NCBI GenBank assembly: GCA_002404795.1 | Contig: DHKK01000189.1 | Location: 1 to 5,992 of the forward strand | From: Clostridiales bacterium UBA4696 | GTDB lineage: Bacteria; Bacillota; Clostridia; Oscillospirales; Oscillospiraceae | Length of the DNA stretch: 5,992 nucleotides | Direction: 5' to 3' | Part shown: one piece after another, positions 1 through 5,220 of the stretch | Layout of the letters: every line of letters starts with the position of its first letter | How positions within the stretch are numbered: the first letter of the stretch is position 1 | The notes under the pieces: generated by a model | The model's input: only the letters and a program-made list of their open reading frames with translations | What the model was told of the DNA's origin: nothing | Database searches by the model: none | Made by a program: the position numbers and the translations under genes

Positions 1-896
1 TAGGTCTCGCCGGCCGTCATGCGGCGGTCGATGGAGATGGAGCAGGAGTCGGCGACTGCGCAGCGGGACGGGGAGGTATAGAAGATCTGGCTGGTGGTGC
101 AGGTGCCGCGGCCGAGGAAGCGGGCGTCTTCGTAGTGCTCGGGGTTGTACTTCGGGTCGAGCATCTTGACAAGGCCCTTGATCTCCTTGTCATCGCCGGC
201 GTCGTTCTCGTTGAGATCGCGGACATTCAGGATGACCTCCGCCATCTTGTGGATCGCGTTGTCGCCGCGCTCCGGCGCGGAGCCGTGGCAGGAAACACCG
301 TGCATGTCGACGCGGATCTCCATGCGGCCGCGATGACCGCGATAGATGCCGCCGTCCGTCGGCTCGGTGGAGATGACGAACTCGATCTTGCTTCTGGCGT
401 CTTCCGGGCCGCCAAAGTATTCATTGACGATGGACTGCCAGCACATGCCGTCGCAGTCCTCTTCCTGGACGGAGCCGACGACCATGATCTTGTAGCCATC
501 GGGGATGAGGCCGAGATCCTTCATGATCTTGGCGCCGTAAGTCGCGGAAGCCATGCCGCCTTCCTGGTCGGAGCCGCCGCGGCCGTAGATGATGTCGTCC
601 GTCTCATAGCCCTTGTAGGGATCGGCGGTCCAGTTTTCCCGGTTGCCGATGCCGACGGTATCGATGTGGGAGTCGATGGCGATGATCTTGTCGCCCGTGC
701 CCATCCAGCCGATGACGTTGCCGAGCTTGTCGAATTCGACCTTGTCATAGCCCAGCTTTTCCATCTCGGCGGCAATGCGCTTCACAACGCCCTCTTCCTC
801 GCAGGATTCCGACGGAATTGCGATCATGTCGCGGAGGAACTTCACCATATCAGCCTTGTAGCCTTCCGCTGCCTTCTTGATTGCATCATAGTTCAT
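1..896 (-). CDS. ygeY: YgeY-type M20 metallohydrolase, 3' end beyond the window
   Basis: This is the N-terminal 298 residues of an M20-family zinc-dependent amidohydrolase/peptidase of the YgeY subgroup (selenium-metabolism-linked hydrolase); full-length members have roughly 400 or more residues. Likely metal and catalytic residues are visible: H77 and D79 in SHIDTVG, bridging D110 in GRGGSDQEGG, the E145-E146 pair in VQEED and E178 in STEPTD. The lid-domain segment RGHRGRMEIRV...GVSCHGSAPERGDNA (about 187-214) and TSPSRCAVADSC (274-285) are typical of YgeY. The C-terminal metal-binding histidine lies outside the window. The ATG at 894-896 (minus strand) is preceded by GGGAGGT (complement of 908-914), 11 nt away. 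The protein is probably cytoplasmic, with no signal peptide. In E. coli and clostridia ygeY sits in selenium/purine-catabolism clusters; its exact substrate is not known to me. It is transcribed divergently from the GntR-type regulator, a likely controller. Confidence 0.9.
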   Translation of the reverse strand, partial: MNYDAIKKAAEGYKADMVKFLRDMIAIPSESCEEEGVVKRIAAEMEKLGYDKVEFDKLGNVIGWMGTGDKIIAIDSHIDTVGIGNRENWTADPYKGYETDDIIYGRGGSDQEGGMASATYGAKIMKDLGLIPDGYKIMVVGSVQEEDCDGMCWQSIVNEYFGGPEDARSKIEFVISTEPTDGGIYRGHRGRMEIRVDMHGVSCHGSAPERGDNAIHKMAEVILNVRDLNENDAGDDKEIKGLVKMLDPKYNPEHYEDARFLGRGTCTTSQIFYTSPSRCAVADSCSISIDRRMTAGET

Positions 897-974
897 AAAC
901 GCAGGGTACCTCCCAATTTATAATATCTTTCTTTCACTTGTGCTGCGTCTGCCGTGCAGACCGCTTCTGATACC

Positions 975-1002
975 ACTATACCACATGAGAGGCAGATGTC
1001 AA
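975..1002 (-). promoter_or_regulatory. Sigma-A promoter of the ygeY-like gene
   Basis: On the minus strand the -35 box is TTGACA (complement of 997-1002), then a 16-bp spacer and the -10 box TATAGT (complement of 975-980), preceded by TGG, an extended -10 feature. Transcription should start near 968, leaving a leader of about 72 nt before the ATG. The direct repeat GGTAT-AGT-GGTATC overlaps the -10 region and could be part of an operator. The promoter is predicted from sequence only. Confidence 0.7.
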
Positions 1003-1033
1003 ACAAAATTTTTGATAACCTAAAATTTTTTAT
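1003..1033. promoter_or_regulatory. AT-rich operator-like motif, copy 1 of 2
   Basis: This 31-bp stretch matches 4831-4861 at 25 of 31 positions, with the core TTTTTGNTANCCTAAAA. The core is an imperfect palindrome of the form TTTT-N-G-N-TAA-N-C-N-AAAA. It lies immediately upstream of the ygeY -35 box and between the two divergent promoters, where a regulator could affect both. The second copy lies just upstream of the promoter before the DauR-type regulator. A binding site for one of the two encoded regulators is an inference. A-T richness alone could produce part of the match, but the central G-TA-CCT bases are shared too. Confidence 0.4.
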
Positions 1034-1083
1034 GGTCTTAAGGTTTTCTCCCCTCCCCACGGCGGGACCGGCAGCTTTTTTCC

Positions 1084-1112
1084 TTGCAAACACCGCCGGA
1101 GTATGATAAAAT
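1084..1112 (+). promoter_or_regulatory. Probable promoter of the GntR-type regulator
   Basis: TTGCAA (1084-1089), a 17-bp spacer and TAAAAT (1107-1112) form a plausible sigma-A promoter. The start would be near 1119, giving a leader of about 40 nt. An overlapping TATGAT at 1102-1107 has no well-placed -35 box. The arrangement CCTTGCAA...TATGATAAA recurs at 4869-4902 before the DauR-type gene. Confidence 0.5.
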
Positions 1113-1158
1113 AAATTAGTTTTCACATTAAATTAAGAAATTGACAGGAGGCGGAGGC

Positions 1159-1872
1159 ATGCCCATCCCGGAACGCCCGCAGGCGCTGCAGCGCCAGTCG
1201 GCAAAAAGTGTTGTTTATCAGACGGTCTGCGACTGGATCATCACCGGCGTCATGAAGCCCGGCGAGAAGATCCTGGATTCGGAGCTGGCCTCCTATTTCA
1301 ATGTCAGCCGCACGCCCGTGCGGGAGGCGCTCCAGCTGCTGCAGAACCAGAAGCTGGTCTGCGTGATCCCCGGCCGCGCGACCGTGGTCGCGGATCTCGA
1401 CGTGGAGGATTTTGAAAAATGCTACCGGCCGCTGGCGGAGATCGACGCGCTGGCTGCGGAGCTCGCCTGCCGGAATCTGACCGACGCCATGCTCGAGGAG
1501 CTGGAGCAGGAGCTGCAGGCCTCCGCCGAGGCCAACATCAAGGGCGACACTGCCGCGATCATCTCCCACGACACCCGCTTCCACGAGCTGATCATCGACG
1601 CGGCAGACAACGAATACATCGCGGAGATCTCGCACATGCTGGTCCTGCATATCCAGCGTATCCGCTATCATTTCTTCCACCTGCCGACCATGCGGCGCGT
1701 CTCCGCCTCCCAGCACCGGGGGATCCTGGATGCCCTGCGGGAAAGGGACGCGCAGCGGGCCAAGACGCTCATGCGCGAGCACTGGCTCACATCGATGAAC
1801 GGCAGTCTCAAGGATACCATGCAGAGCCTGCGGCAGGCCGAGGCCACCGGCAAGGGCGAAGCCGGATCCTAA
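1159..1872 (+). CDS. GntR-family (FadR/FCD type) transcriptional regulator
   Basis: A 237-residue DNA-binding regulator. An N-terminal winged helix-turn-helix (about residues 14-80) carries the GntR signature ELASYFNVSRTPVREALQLL (42-61). A C-terminal all-helical FCD ligand domain (about 86-220) follows. Candidate metal/ligand residues of the FCD pocket are D138 and H142 (HDTRFH), H186 (SQHRGIL) and H208 (REHW). FCD regulators usually sense small organic or amino acids. The ATG at 1159 is preferred over a TTG at 1141 because AGGAGG (1146-1151) lies 7 nt upstream of it, and a start at 1141 would place the ribosome binding site inside the gene. The gene is divergent from the ygeY-like gene and ends 15 bases before an intrinsic terminator, so it is probably monocistronic. 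It likely controls ygeY, the 2101-4770 operon, or both; effector unknown. Confidence 0.92.
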   Translation: MPIPERPQALQRQSAKSVVYQTVCDWIITGVMKPGEKILDSELASYFNVSRTPVREALQLLQNQKLVCVIPGRATVVADLDVEDFEKCYRPLAEIDALAAELACRNLTDAMLEELEQELQASAEANIKGDTAAIISHDTRFHELIIDAADNEYIAEISHMLVLHIQRIRYHFFHLPTMRRVSASQHRGILDALRERDAQRAKTLMREHWLTSMNGSLKDTMQSLRQAEATGKGEAGS

Positions 1873-1886
1873 TATTGGTTAAATTT

Positions 1887-1928
1887 AGAGCGCCGAAGCG
1901 AAAAAACGCTTCGGTGCTCTGTGTTTTT
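1887..1928 (+). terminator. Rho-independent terminator of the GntR-type gene
   Basis: A 14-bp stem (1887-1900 with 1907-1920) has only one G·U pair, a six-A loop (1901-1906), and is followed by GTGTTTTT. It starts 15 bases after the stop codon. It separates the regulator from the downstream hydrolase-symporter operon. The bases between it and the next promoter (1929-1993) show nothing I can name. Confidence 0.9.
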
Positions 1929-1993
1929 CACCAAATTTCAGGCCCGATTTTTTTGTAAAACATAGAATTCACCGCTGTCGGCACGGTCGTATC

Positions 1994-2022
1994 TTGACAA
2001 AAAAACGCGGCTGTTCTATGCT
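1994..2022 (+). promoter_or_regulatory. Sigma-A promoter of the hydrolase-symporter operon
   Basis: A perfect TTGACA -35 box (1994-1999), an optimal 17-bp spacer and TATGCT (2017-2022) make this a strong predicted promoter. The start falls near 2029, so the in-frame ATG at 2029 would lie at the very 5' end of the mRNA. This supports 2101 as the true start of the coding region, with a leader of about 70 nt. Confidence 0.8.
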
Positions 2023-2034
2023 TGCATTATGCAA
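2022..2034. promoter_or_regulatory. Operator-like palindrome over -10/+1
   Basis: TTGCAT-T-ATGCAA is a perfect inverted repeat with a one-base centre, placed from the last base of the -10 box to just past the expected start. A second, overlapping inverted repeat, TGCAAT-N9-ATTGCA, runs 2030-2050. A repressor bound here would block transcription. The GntR-type protein encoded just upstream is the obvious candidate, but this is inference. Confidence 0.4.
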
Positions 2035-2100
2035 TATATCGCACATTGCACATCGCCGATCGACACGCATGAATATATCAGAAGAAAGGATGGATGCAGT

Positions 2101-3276
2101 ATGTACACCAACGAACAGCTGATCGAATTTTGCCAGGAGGCCGTCCGGATCCCCAGCTATTCCGGCCAGGAGAAGGGCGTCGCGGAATTCATGAAGCGCA
2201 AGATGGAAGAGTACGGCTTTGATGAGGTCATCATCGACAAATACGGCAGCGTGCTCGGCACCATCAACGGCAAGCGCCCCGGCAAGACGATCCTGATGGA
2301 CGGCCACATCGACACCGTCGACGTGATCGACGCGCCGCAGTGGAAGCACGACCCGTTCGGCGGCGAGATCGTAGACGGCAAGATCTACGGCCGCGGCACC
2401 TCCGACATGAAGGGCAGCGACTGCGCCATGATCACGGCAGCCGCCCGCTACGCGGAAAAGACCGGCAAGGACTTCGCCGGCAAGATCTGCGTTTCCTGCA
2501 CCGTCCATGAGGAATGCTTCGAGGGCGTCTCCTCCCGCGAGATCACGCGGCTGGCCAAGCCCGATTTCGTCATCATCGGCGAGGCCACGACCACCACGGT
2601 CAAGCGCGGCCAGCGCGGCCGGGCAGAGGTCGTCGTCGAGACCGAGGGCGTCAGCTGCCACTCCTCCAACCCCGAAAAGGGCGTCAACGCCGTCTATGAG
2701 ATGATGGCCGTCATTGAGGAGATCCGCAAGATCGTCCCGAACGAGCATCCGCTGCTCGGCAAGGGCATTCTCGAGCTCACCGACATCATTTCCAGACCGT
2801 ATCCCGGCGCATCCGTCGTTCCGTCGCTGTGCCGCGCGACCTTTGACCGCCGCACGCTCGTCGGCGAGGACGAGGGCGTCATCCTCGGCCAGGTCAACGA
2901 AGCCATCGCCCGCGCGCAGGAAAAGCATCCCGGCCTCAAGGCCCGCTGCTATCTGGCCGAGGGCGAGGAGAAGTGCTGGACCGGCGAGACGATCCGCGCC
3001 AAGCGCTATTTCCCGGCCTGGGTCGTGGACGAGGACAACGAACTCGTCCAGGGCGCGATGAAGGGTCTGAAGGACGCCGGCATCGAGGCCAAACTCTCTC
3101 ATTTCGCATTCTGCACCAACGGCAGCAGCTTCTGCGGCGAAGCGGGCATCCCCTGCATCGGCTACGGCCCGTCGCTCGAAAGTCTTGCACACGTCCGTGA
3201 CGAATACATCGAGATCGATCAGCTGACCAAGGCCTGCAAGGGCTTTGAATGCATCCTCGCACAGCTGACCAAATAA
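2101..3276 (+). CDS. YgeY-like M20 metallohydrolase (paralogue)
   Basis: A complete 391-residue M20-family zinc hydrolase. Metal and catalytic residues are in place: H69 and D71 (GHIDTVD), bridging D102 (GRGTSDMKG), general base E137 with E138 (VHEECFEG), E161 (GEATTTT) and the C-terminal H364 (LAHVRDE). The central dimerisation/lid domain (about 170-290) contains RGQRGRAEVVV and GVSCHSSNPEKGVNAVY, including H187. This pattern, with CWTG near 292 and FPAWVVDED near 304, parallels YgeY rather than DapE or ArgE. It is clearly related to the gene at 1-896 but divergent. No signal peptide is seen, so cytoplasmic hydrolysis of a peptide, N-acyl or carbamoyl-type bond in an imported compound is likely; substrate unknown. 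ATG 2101 is chosen because AAAGGA (2085-2090) precedes it and 2029 sits at the predicted transcript start. The symporter gene follows after 72 bases, probably in the same operon. Confidence 0.9.
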   Translation: MYTNEQLIEFCQEAVRIPSYSGQEKGVAEFMKRKMEEYGFDEVIIDKYGSVLGTINGKRPGKTILMDGHIDTVDVIDAPQWKHDPFGGEIVDGKIYGRGTSDMKGSDCAMITAAARYAEKTGKDFAGKICVSCTVHEECFEGVSSREITRLAKPDFVIIGEATTTTVKRGQRGRAEVVVETEGVSCHSSNPEKGVNAVYEMMAVIEEIRKIVPNEHPLLGKGILELTDIISRPYPGASVVPSLCRATFDRRTLVGEDEGVILGQVNEAIARAQEKHPGLKARCYLAEGEEKCWTGETIRAKRYFPAWVVDEDNELVQGAMKGLKDAGIEAKLSHFAFCTNGSSFCGEAGIPCIGYGPSLESLAHVRDEYIEIDQLTKACKGFECILAQLTK

Positions 3277-3348
3277 GATGCTTCGCCCGGGCTGGCAATA
3301 GAAAGAGAAACGCAAAAAGAACAGGAAACAGAAAAAGGAGAGACAAAT

Positions 3349-4770
3349 ATGGCTGAGTTTTTAACTGGATTTAGCAATATCCTCTGGGGTGCACCCGTAC
3401 TGATCCTTCTGGGCATTGTCGGTCTGCTGTATGGCATCCGCACAAAGTTCTTCCAGATCCGCAAAATGGGATATATTCTGAAAAACACTGCCGGTGAAAT
3501 GTTCAAAAAGGGCGGCGGCGCTTCCGGTGACAAGGGCACGCTCACCCCGCTGCAGGCCGTCTGCTCCGCATTGGCCGGCTGCGTCGGCACCGCAAATATC
3601 GCAGGCGTCGCGACGGCGATGGTCGTCGGCGGCCCGGGCGCTGTGTTCTGGATGTGGGTCATCGCCCTGCTCGGCATGATGACCAAATGCGTCGAGGTCA
3701 CCCTCGGCCAGTACTACCGCATCCAGGGCAAAGACGGCGTCTACTACGGCGGCCCGATGTACTACATCGAGCGCGGCATGGGCAAGAAGTGGAAGCCGCT
3801 GGCGATCTTCTTCGCCGTCACCATCATCCTCGGCGGTCTCGGCACTGCGGCTTTTGCGCAGCCCTATACCATGTCTACTGCGCTGGAGCGCACCTTCCAT
3901 ATTCCCGCCTGGGTCGTGACAGTTGTAGCTGCTGTCATCTGCGGCATCGTCCTGATCGGCGGTGTCAAGAGCATCGGCAAGTTCTGCGAAAAGATCACCC
4001 CGGCCATGTGCCTGATCTATGTTGTCGGCGCGCTCGGCGTCATCATCGTCAACATCCGCTTCGTCCCGCAGGCCTTCGCAGCGATCTTCAAGTATGCGTT
4101 CGCTCCGATGCCCGCCATCGGCGGTCTGGCCGGTTCGACGCTTGCGCTGGCCCTGCGTCAGGGCGCTGCCCGCGGCACATTCTCCAACGAGGCCGGCTGC
4201 GGTTCCTCCCCCATCACCCACGCGACTGCCATCACCGACCATCCGTTCAAGGAAGGCATGTACGGCTCGTTCGAGGTCTTTGTCGACACCATCGTCGTGT
4301 GCACCATGACCTCTCTTGCCATCATGTGCTCCGGCAGCGACATCTGGGCCTCCGGCATCAAGGCAGAAGCGCTTACCATGTCGGCCTTTGATGCGACCTA
4401 CGGCGCCACGATCGGCAACCTGCTGGTCACCATTCCGCTGGCCCTGTTTGCATTCTCCACGATGGTCGGCTGGGAGATCAACTATGAATCCGCCTTCTTC
4501 TACATCTTCCCGAAGATGGAGACCTCTAAGATCTTCAAGGTCCTTATCCGCGTGCTCTGGCTGGTTCCCGGCTTCATTGCGCTTGGCAACACGCCGGATC
4601 TGGTCTGGACTGTCGTCGACATTGCCTCTGGTCTGTGGTGCGTTCCGAATGCGATCGCTCTGATCGCACTTTCCGGCGTGTTCATGAAAATTTACCATGA
4701 CTACAACGACAAGTACATCCTCAAGACCAGACCCATTTCCGAGCCGCTGCCCTACATCGGCAAGGACTGA
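3349..4770 (+). CDS. Sodium:alanine/glycine symporter (AGCS family)
   Basis: A 473-residue polytopic membrane transporter of the AGCS (amino acid carrier protein) family, which imports small neutral amino acids with Na+ or H+. Its length is normal for the family. Characteristic segments are GCVGTANIAGVATAMVVGGP (77-96), WMWVIALLGMMTKCVEVTLG (101-120), YYGGPMYYIERGMG (132-145) and RGTFSNEAGCGSSPITHATA (275-294). About ten or eleven hydrophobic spans are apparent, for example 11-30, 152-170, 188-206, 217-236, 311-327, 356-373, 396-413 and 431-447. The usual GTGNI reads GTANI, and SNEAGMGSAP reads SNEAGCGSSP, so this is a divergent subfamily whose substrate may not be alanine or glycine. AAGGAG (3335-3340) lies 8 nt before the ATG. 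The 46 bases 3301-3346 contain no T. Pairing with the hydrolase gene suggests the transporter brings in the hydrolase substrate or an amino acid processed with it. Confidence 0.93.
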   Translation: MAEFLTGFSNILWGAPVLILLGIVGLLYGIRTKFFQIRKMGYILKNTAGEMFKKGGGASGDKGTLTPLQAVCSALAGCVGTANIAGVATAMVVGGPGAVFWMWVIALLGMMTKCVEVTLGQYYRIQGKDGVYYGGPMYYIERGMGKKWKPLAIFFAVTIILGGLGTAAFAQPYTMSTALERTFHIPAWVVTVVAAVICGIVLIGGVKSIGKFCEKITPAMCLIYVVGALGVIIVNIRFVPQAFAAIFKYAFAPMPAIGGLAGSTLALALRQGAARGTFSNEAGCGSSPITHATAITDHPFKEGMYGSFEVFVDTIVVCTMTSLAIMCSGSDIWASGIKAEALTMSAFDATYGATIGNLLVTIPLALFAFSTMVGWEINYESAFFYIFPKMETSKIFKVLIRVLWLVPGFIALGNTPDLVWTVVDIASGLWCVPNAIALIALSGVFMKIYHDYNDKYILKTRPISEPLPYIGKD

Positions 4771-4785
4771 TCGTTACGCATGTCC

Positions 4786-4809
4786 GGGGAGCGCTGCAAG
4801 GCGCTCCCC
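4786..4809 (+). terminator. 3' hairpin after the symporter gene, no adjacent T-tract
   Basis: A perfect 9-bp GC-rich stem (GGGGAGCGC 4786-4794 with GCGCTCCCC 4801-4809) and a six-base loop lie 15 bases after the stop. The expected run of T does not follow directly; the first T-run is at 4836-4841. It may be a weak terminator, a Rho-linked 3' end or an mRNA-stabilising hairpin, so some read-through toward the next gene is possible. Confidence 0.55.
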
Positions 4810-4830
4810 ATGTGCTTGGCCTGAAGCGCG

Positions 4831-4861
4831 ACAAATTTTTTGTTAGCCTAAAAATATTTTT
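4831..4861. promoter_or_regulatory. AT-rich operator-like motif, copy 2 of 2
   Basis: This matches 1003-1033 at 25 of 31 positions. It ends 10 bases before the -35 box of the promoter at 4871. Overlapping its right end, 4854-4868 matches the CodY consensus AATTTTCWGAAAATT at 12 of 15 positions, a weak hint of nutritional control. The shared position upstream of catabolic or regulatory genes suggests a common DNA-binding protein; which one is unknown. Confidence 0.4.
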
Positions 4862-4870
4862 GAAAATTCC

Positions 4871-4899
4871 TTGCAATCTGCTTCTGATACTGGTATGAT
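4871..4899 (+). promoter_or_regulatory. Sigma-A promoter before the palindromic element and DauR-type gene
   Basis: TTGCAA (4871-4876), a 17-bp spacer and TATGAT (4894-4899) with TGG directly before it (extended -10). The predicted start is about 4905-4907, the first bases of the palindromic element. The transcript would therefore begin with the element and reach the TTG start at 5221 after about 315 nt. The spacer contains GCTTCTGATAC (4880-4890), also present at 963-973 in the ygeY promoter. Confidence 0.65.
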
Positions 4900-4904
4900 A
4901 AATT

Positions 4905-4931
4905 TAGCGTCAGCTGACAAGGGCCCACATG
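4905..4931 (+). repeat. Left terminal inverted repeat
   Basis: It pairs with 5150-5176 at 25 of 27 positions. It includes the self-complementary 10-mer GTCAGCTGAC (4909-4918), so each end could also be bound by a dimeric protein on its own. Confidence 0.85.
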
Positions 4932-5036
4932 GTTTTCCCGGGCCTGAACAGCCGCCGGCGTCGTTATCCTCGTTGATGGGCGACAGCCCATCTGCCTCGT
5001 CTGCCTTGCCAGCCGCCGTCCATGCTCCGGGAAAAC
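4932..5036 (+). repeat. Left hairpin arm of the palindromic element
   Basis: The base of the arm is a perfect 10-bp stem, GTTTTCCCGG (4932-4941) with CCGGGAAAAC (5027-5036). Its tip is a perfect 7-bp hairpin, GATGGGC-GACA-GCCCATC (4975-4992). The hexamer CCTCGT flanks the tip on both sides (4968-4973 and 4995-5000), with 21 bases between the copies. Pairing between base and tip is poor. Confidence 0.75.
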
Positions 5037-5043
5037 TCGAAGA

Positions 5044-5149
5044 CCCGCCGGGCGTTCTGGCACGTTTTTCGCAAGGCAGAGGACGCAGGCTTGCTGACGC
5101 AAGTCAAGGACGATAACGCAGCGAAAGGCGGGCCAGAACGTCCGGCGGG
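5044..5149 (+). repeat. Right hairpin arm of the palindromic element
   Basis: Bases 5044-5072 pair with 5121-5149 in one register: 29 positions with one mismatch and three G·U pairs. The tip, in the same register, is CTTGC-TGAC-GCAAG (5090-5103). The hexamer AGGACG flanks the tip on both sides (5080-5085 and 5107-5112), with 21 bases between the copies, the same layout as in the left arm. This is the more stable of the two arms. Confidence 0.8.
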
Positions 5150-5176
5150 CATGTGTGTCCTTGTCAGCTGACGCTA
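5150..5176 (-). repeat. Right terminal inverted repeat
   Basis: This is the inverted partner of 4905-4931, with the same GTCAGCTGAC palindrome at 5163-5172. It ends 29 bases before the ribosome binding site of the DauR-type gene, so folding of the transcript could affect translation only indirectly. Confidence 0.85.
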
Positions 5177-5205
5177 GTACCAAACTCTACTCGGTGATAA
5201 CATCT

Positions 5206-5214
5206 GGAGGTGAT
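5206..5214 (+). promoter_or_regulatory. Strong ribosome binding site that fixes a TTG start
   Basis: GGAGGTGAT is a full-length match to the anti-Shine-Dalgarno sequence. It lies 6 nt before TTG 5221, so that codon is chosen over the in-frame GTG codons at 5155 and 5194, which lack such a site. Confidence 0.85.
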
Positions 5215-5220
5215 AGCAGA

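Larger units (their letters stand above)
4905..5176. repeat. 272-bp palindromic element with two hairpin arms
   Basis: The ends are inverted repeats: 18 bp perfect (TAGCGTCAGCTGACAAGG and its complement), extending to 25 of 27 matches. Inside are a left arm (4932-5036) and a right arm (5044-5149), each able to fold back on itself. The two arms are also inverted relatives of each other: 4962-5009 and the complement of 5071-5118 match at 36 of 48 positions with no gap. Both ends carry TA, which would fit a TA target-site duplication. No convincing protein is encoded. It may be a REPIN- or MITE-like mobile repeat, or a structured leader RNA for the gene at 5221. The structure is directly visible; the identity is inference. 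Confidence 0.85.

Noticed and set aside
135..923. 262-codon plus-strand open frame opposite the ygeY-like gene
   Set aside because: It is a mirror of the GC-rich codon usage of the minus-strand gene, which carries clear M20 motifs. The frame has low-complexity A/V/D composition, no family resemblance and no ribosome binding site.
1036..1082. GC-rich stretch followed by a run of T, considered as an intrinsic terminator
   Set aside because: No stem longer than a few pairs forms upstream of the T-run, and no gene ends here; it lies between divergent promoters.
2029..2100. 24-codon N-terminal extension of the second hydrolase from ATG 2029
   Set aside because: ATG 2029 lies at the predicted transcription start with no room for a ribosome binding site. 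The extension does not look like an M20 N-terminus, whereas 2101 has a site and the usual start.
1969..3315. 448-codon minus-strand open frame opposite the second hydrolase
   Set aside because: It is an antisense shadow: A/L/D/G-rich with no domain, while the plus strand encodes a complete M20 enzyme.
3361..4698. 445-codon minus-strand open frame opposite the symporter
   Set aside because: It is an antisense shadow rich in D, R and H. The plus strand is an unmistakable AGCS transporter.
4905..5176. Consideration as a CRISPR array, tRNA, retron or phage attachment site
   Set aside because: There are no regularly spaced direct repeats with varying spacers, no cloverleaf with CCA or T-loop signals, no reverse transcriptase nearby, and no integrase in the window.
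4848..5183. Small open frames in both strands across the palindromic element
   Set aside because: They are by-products of a structured GC-rich palindrome. None has a good ribosome binding site or a recognisable protein pattern.
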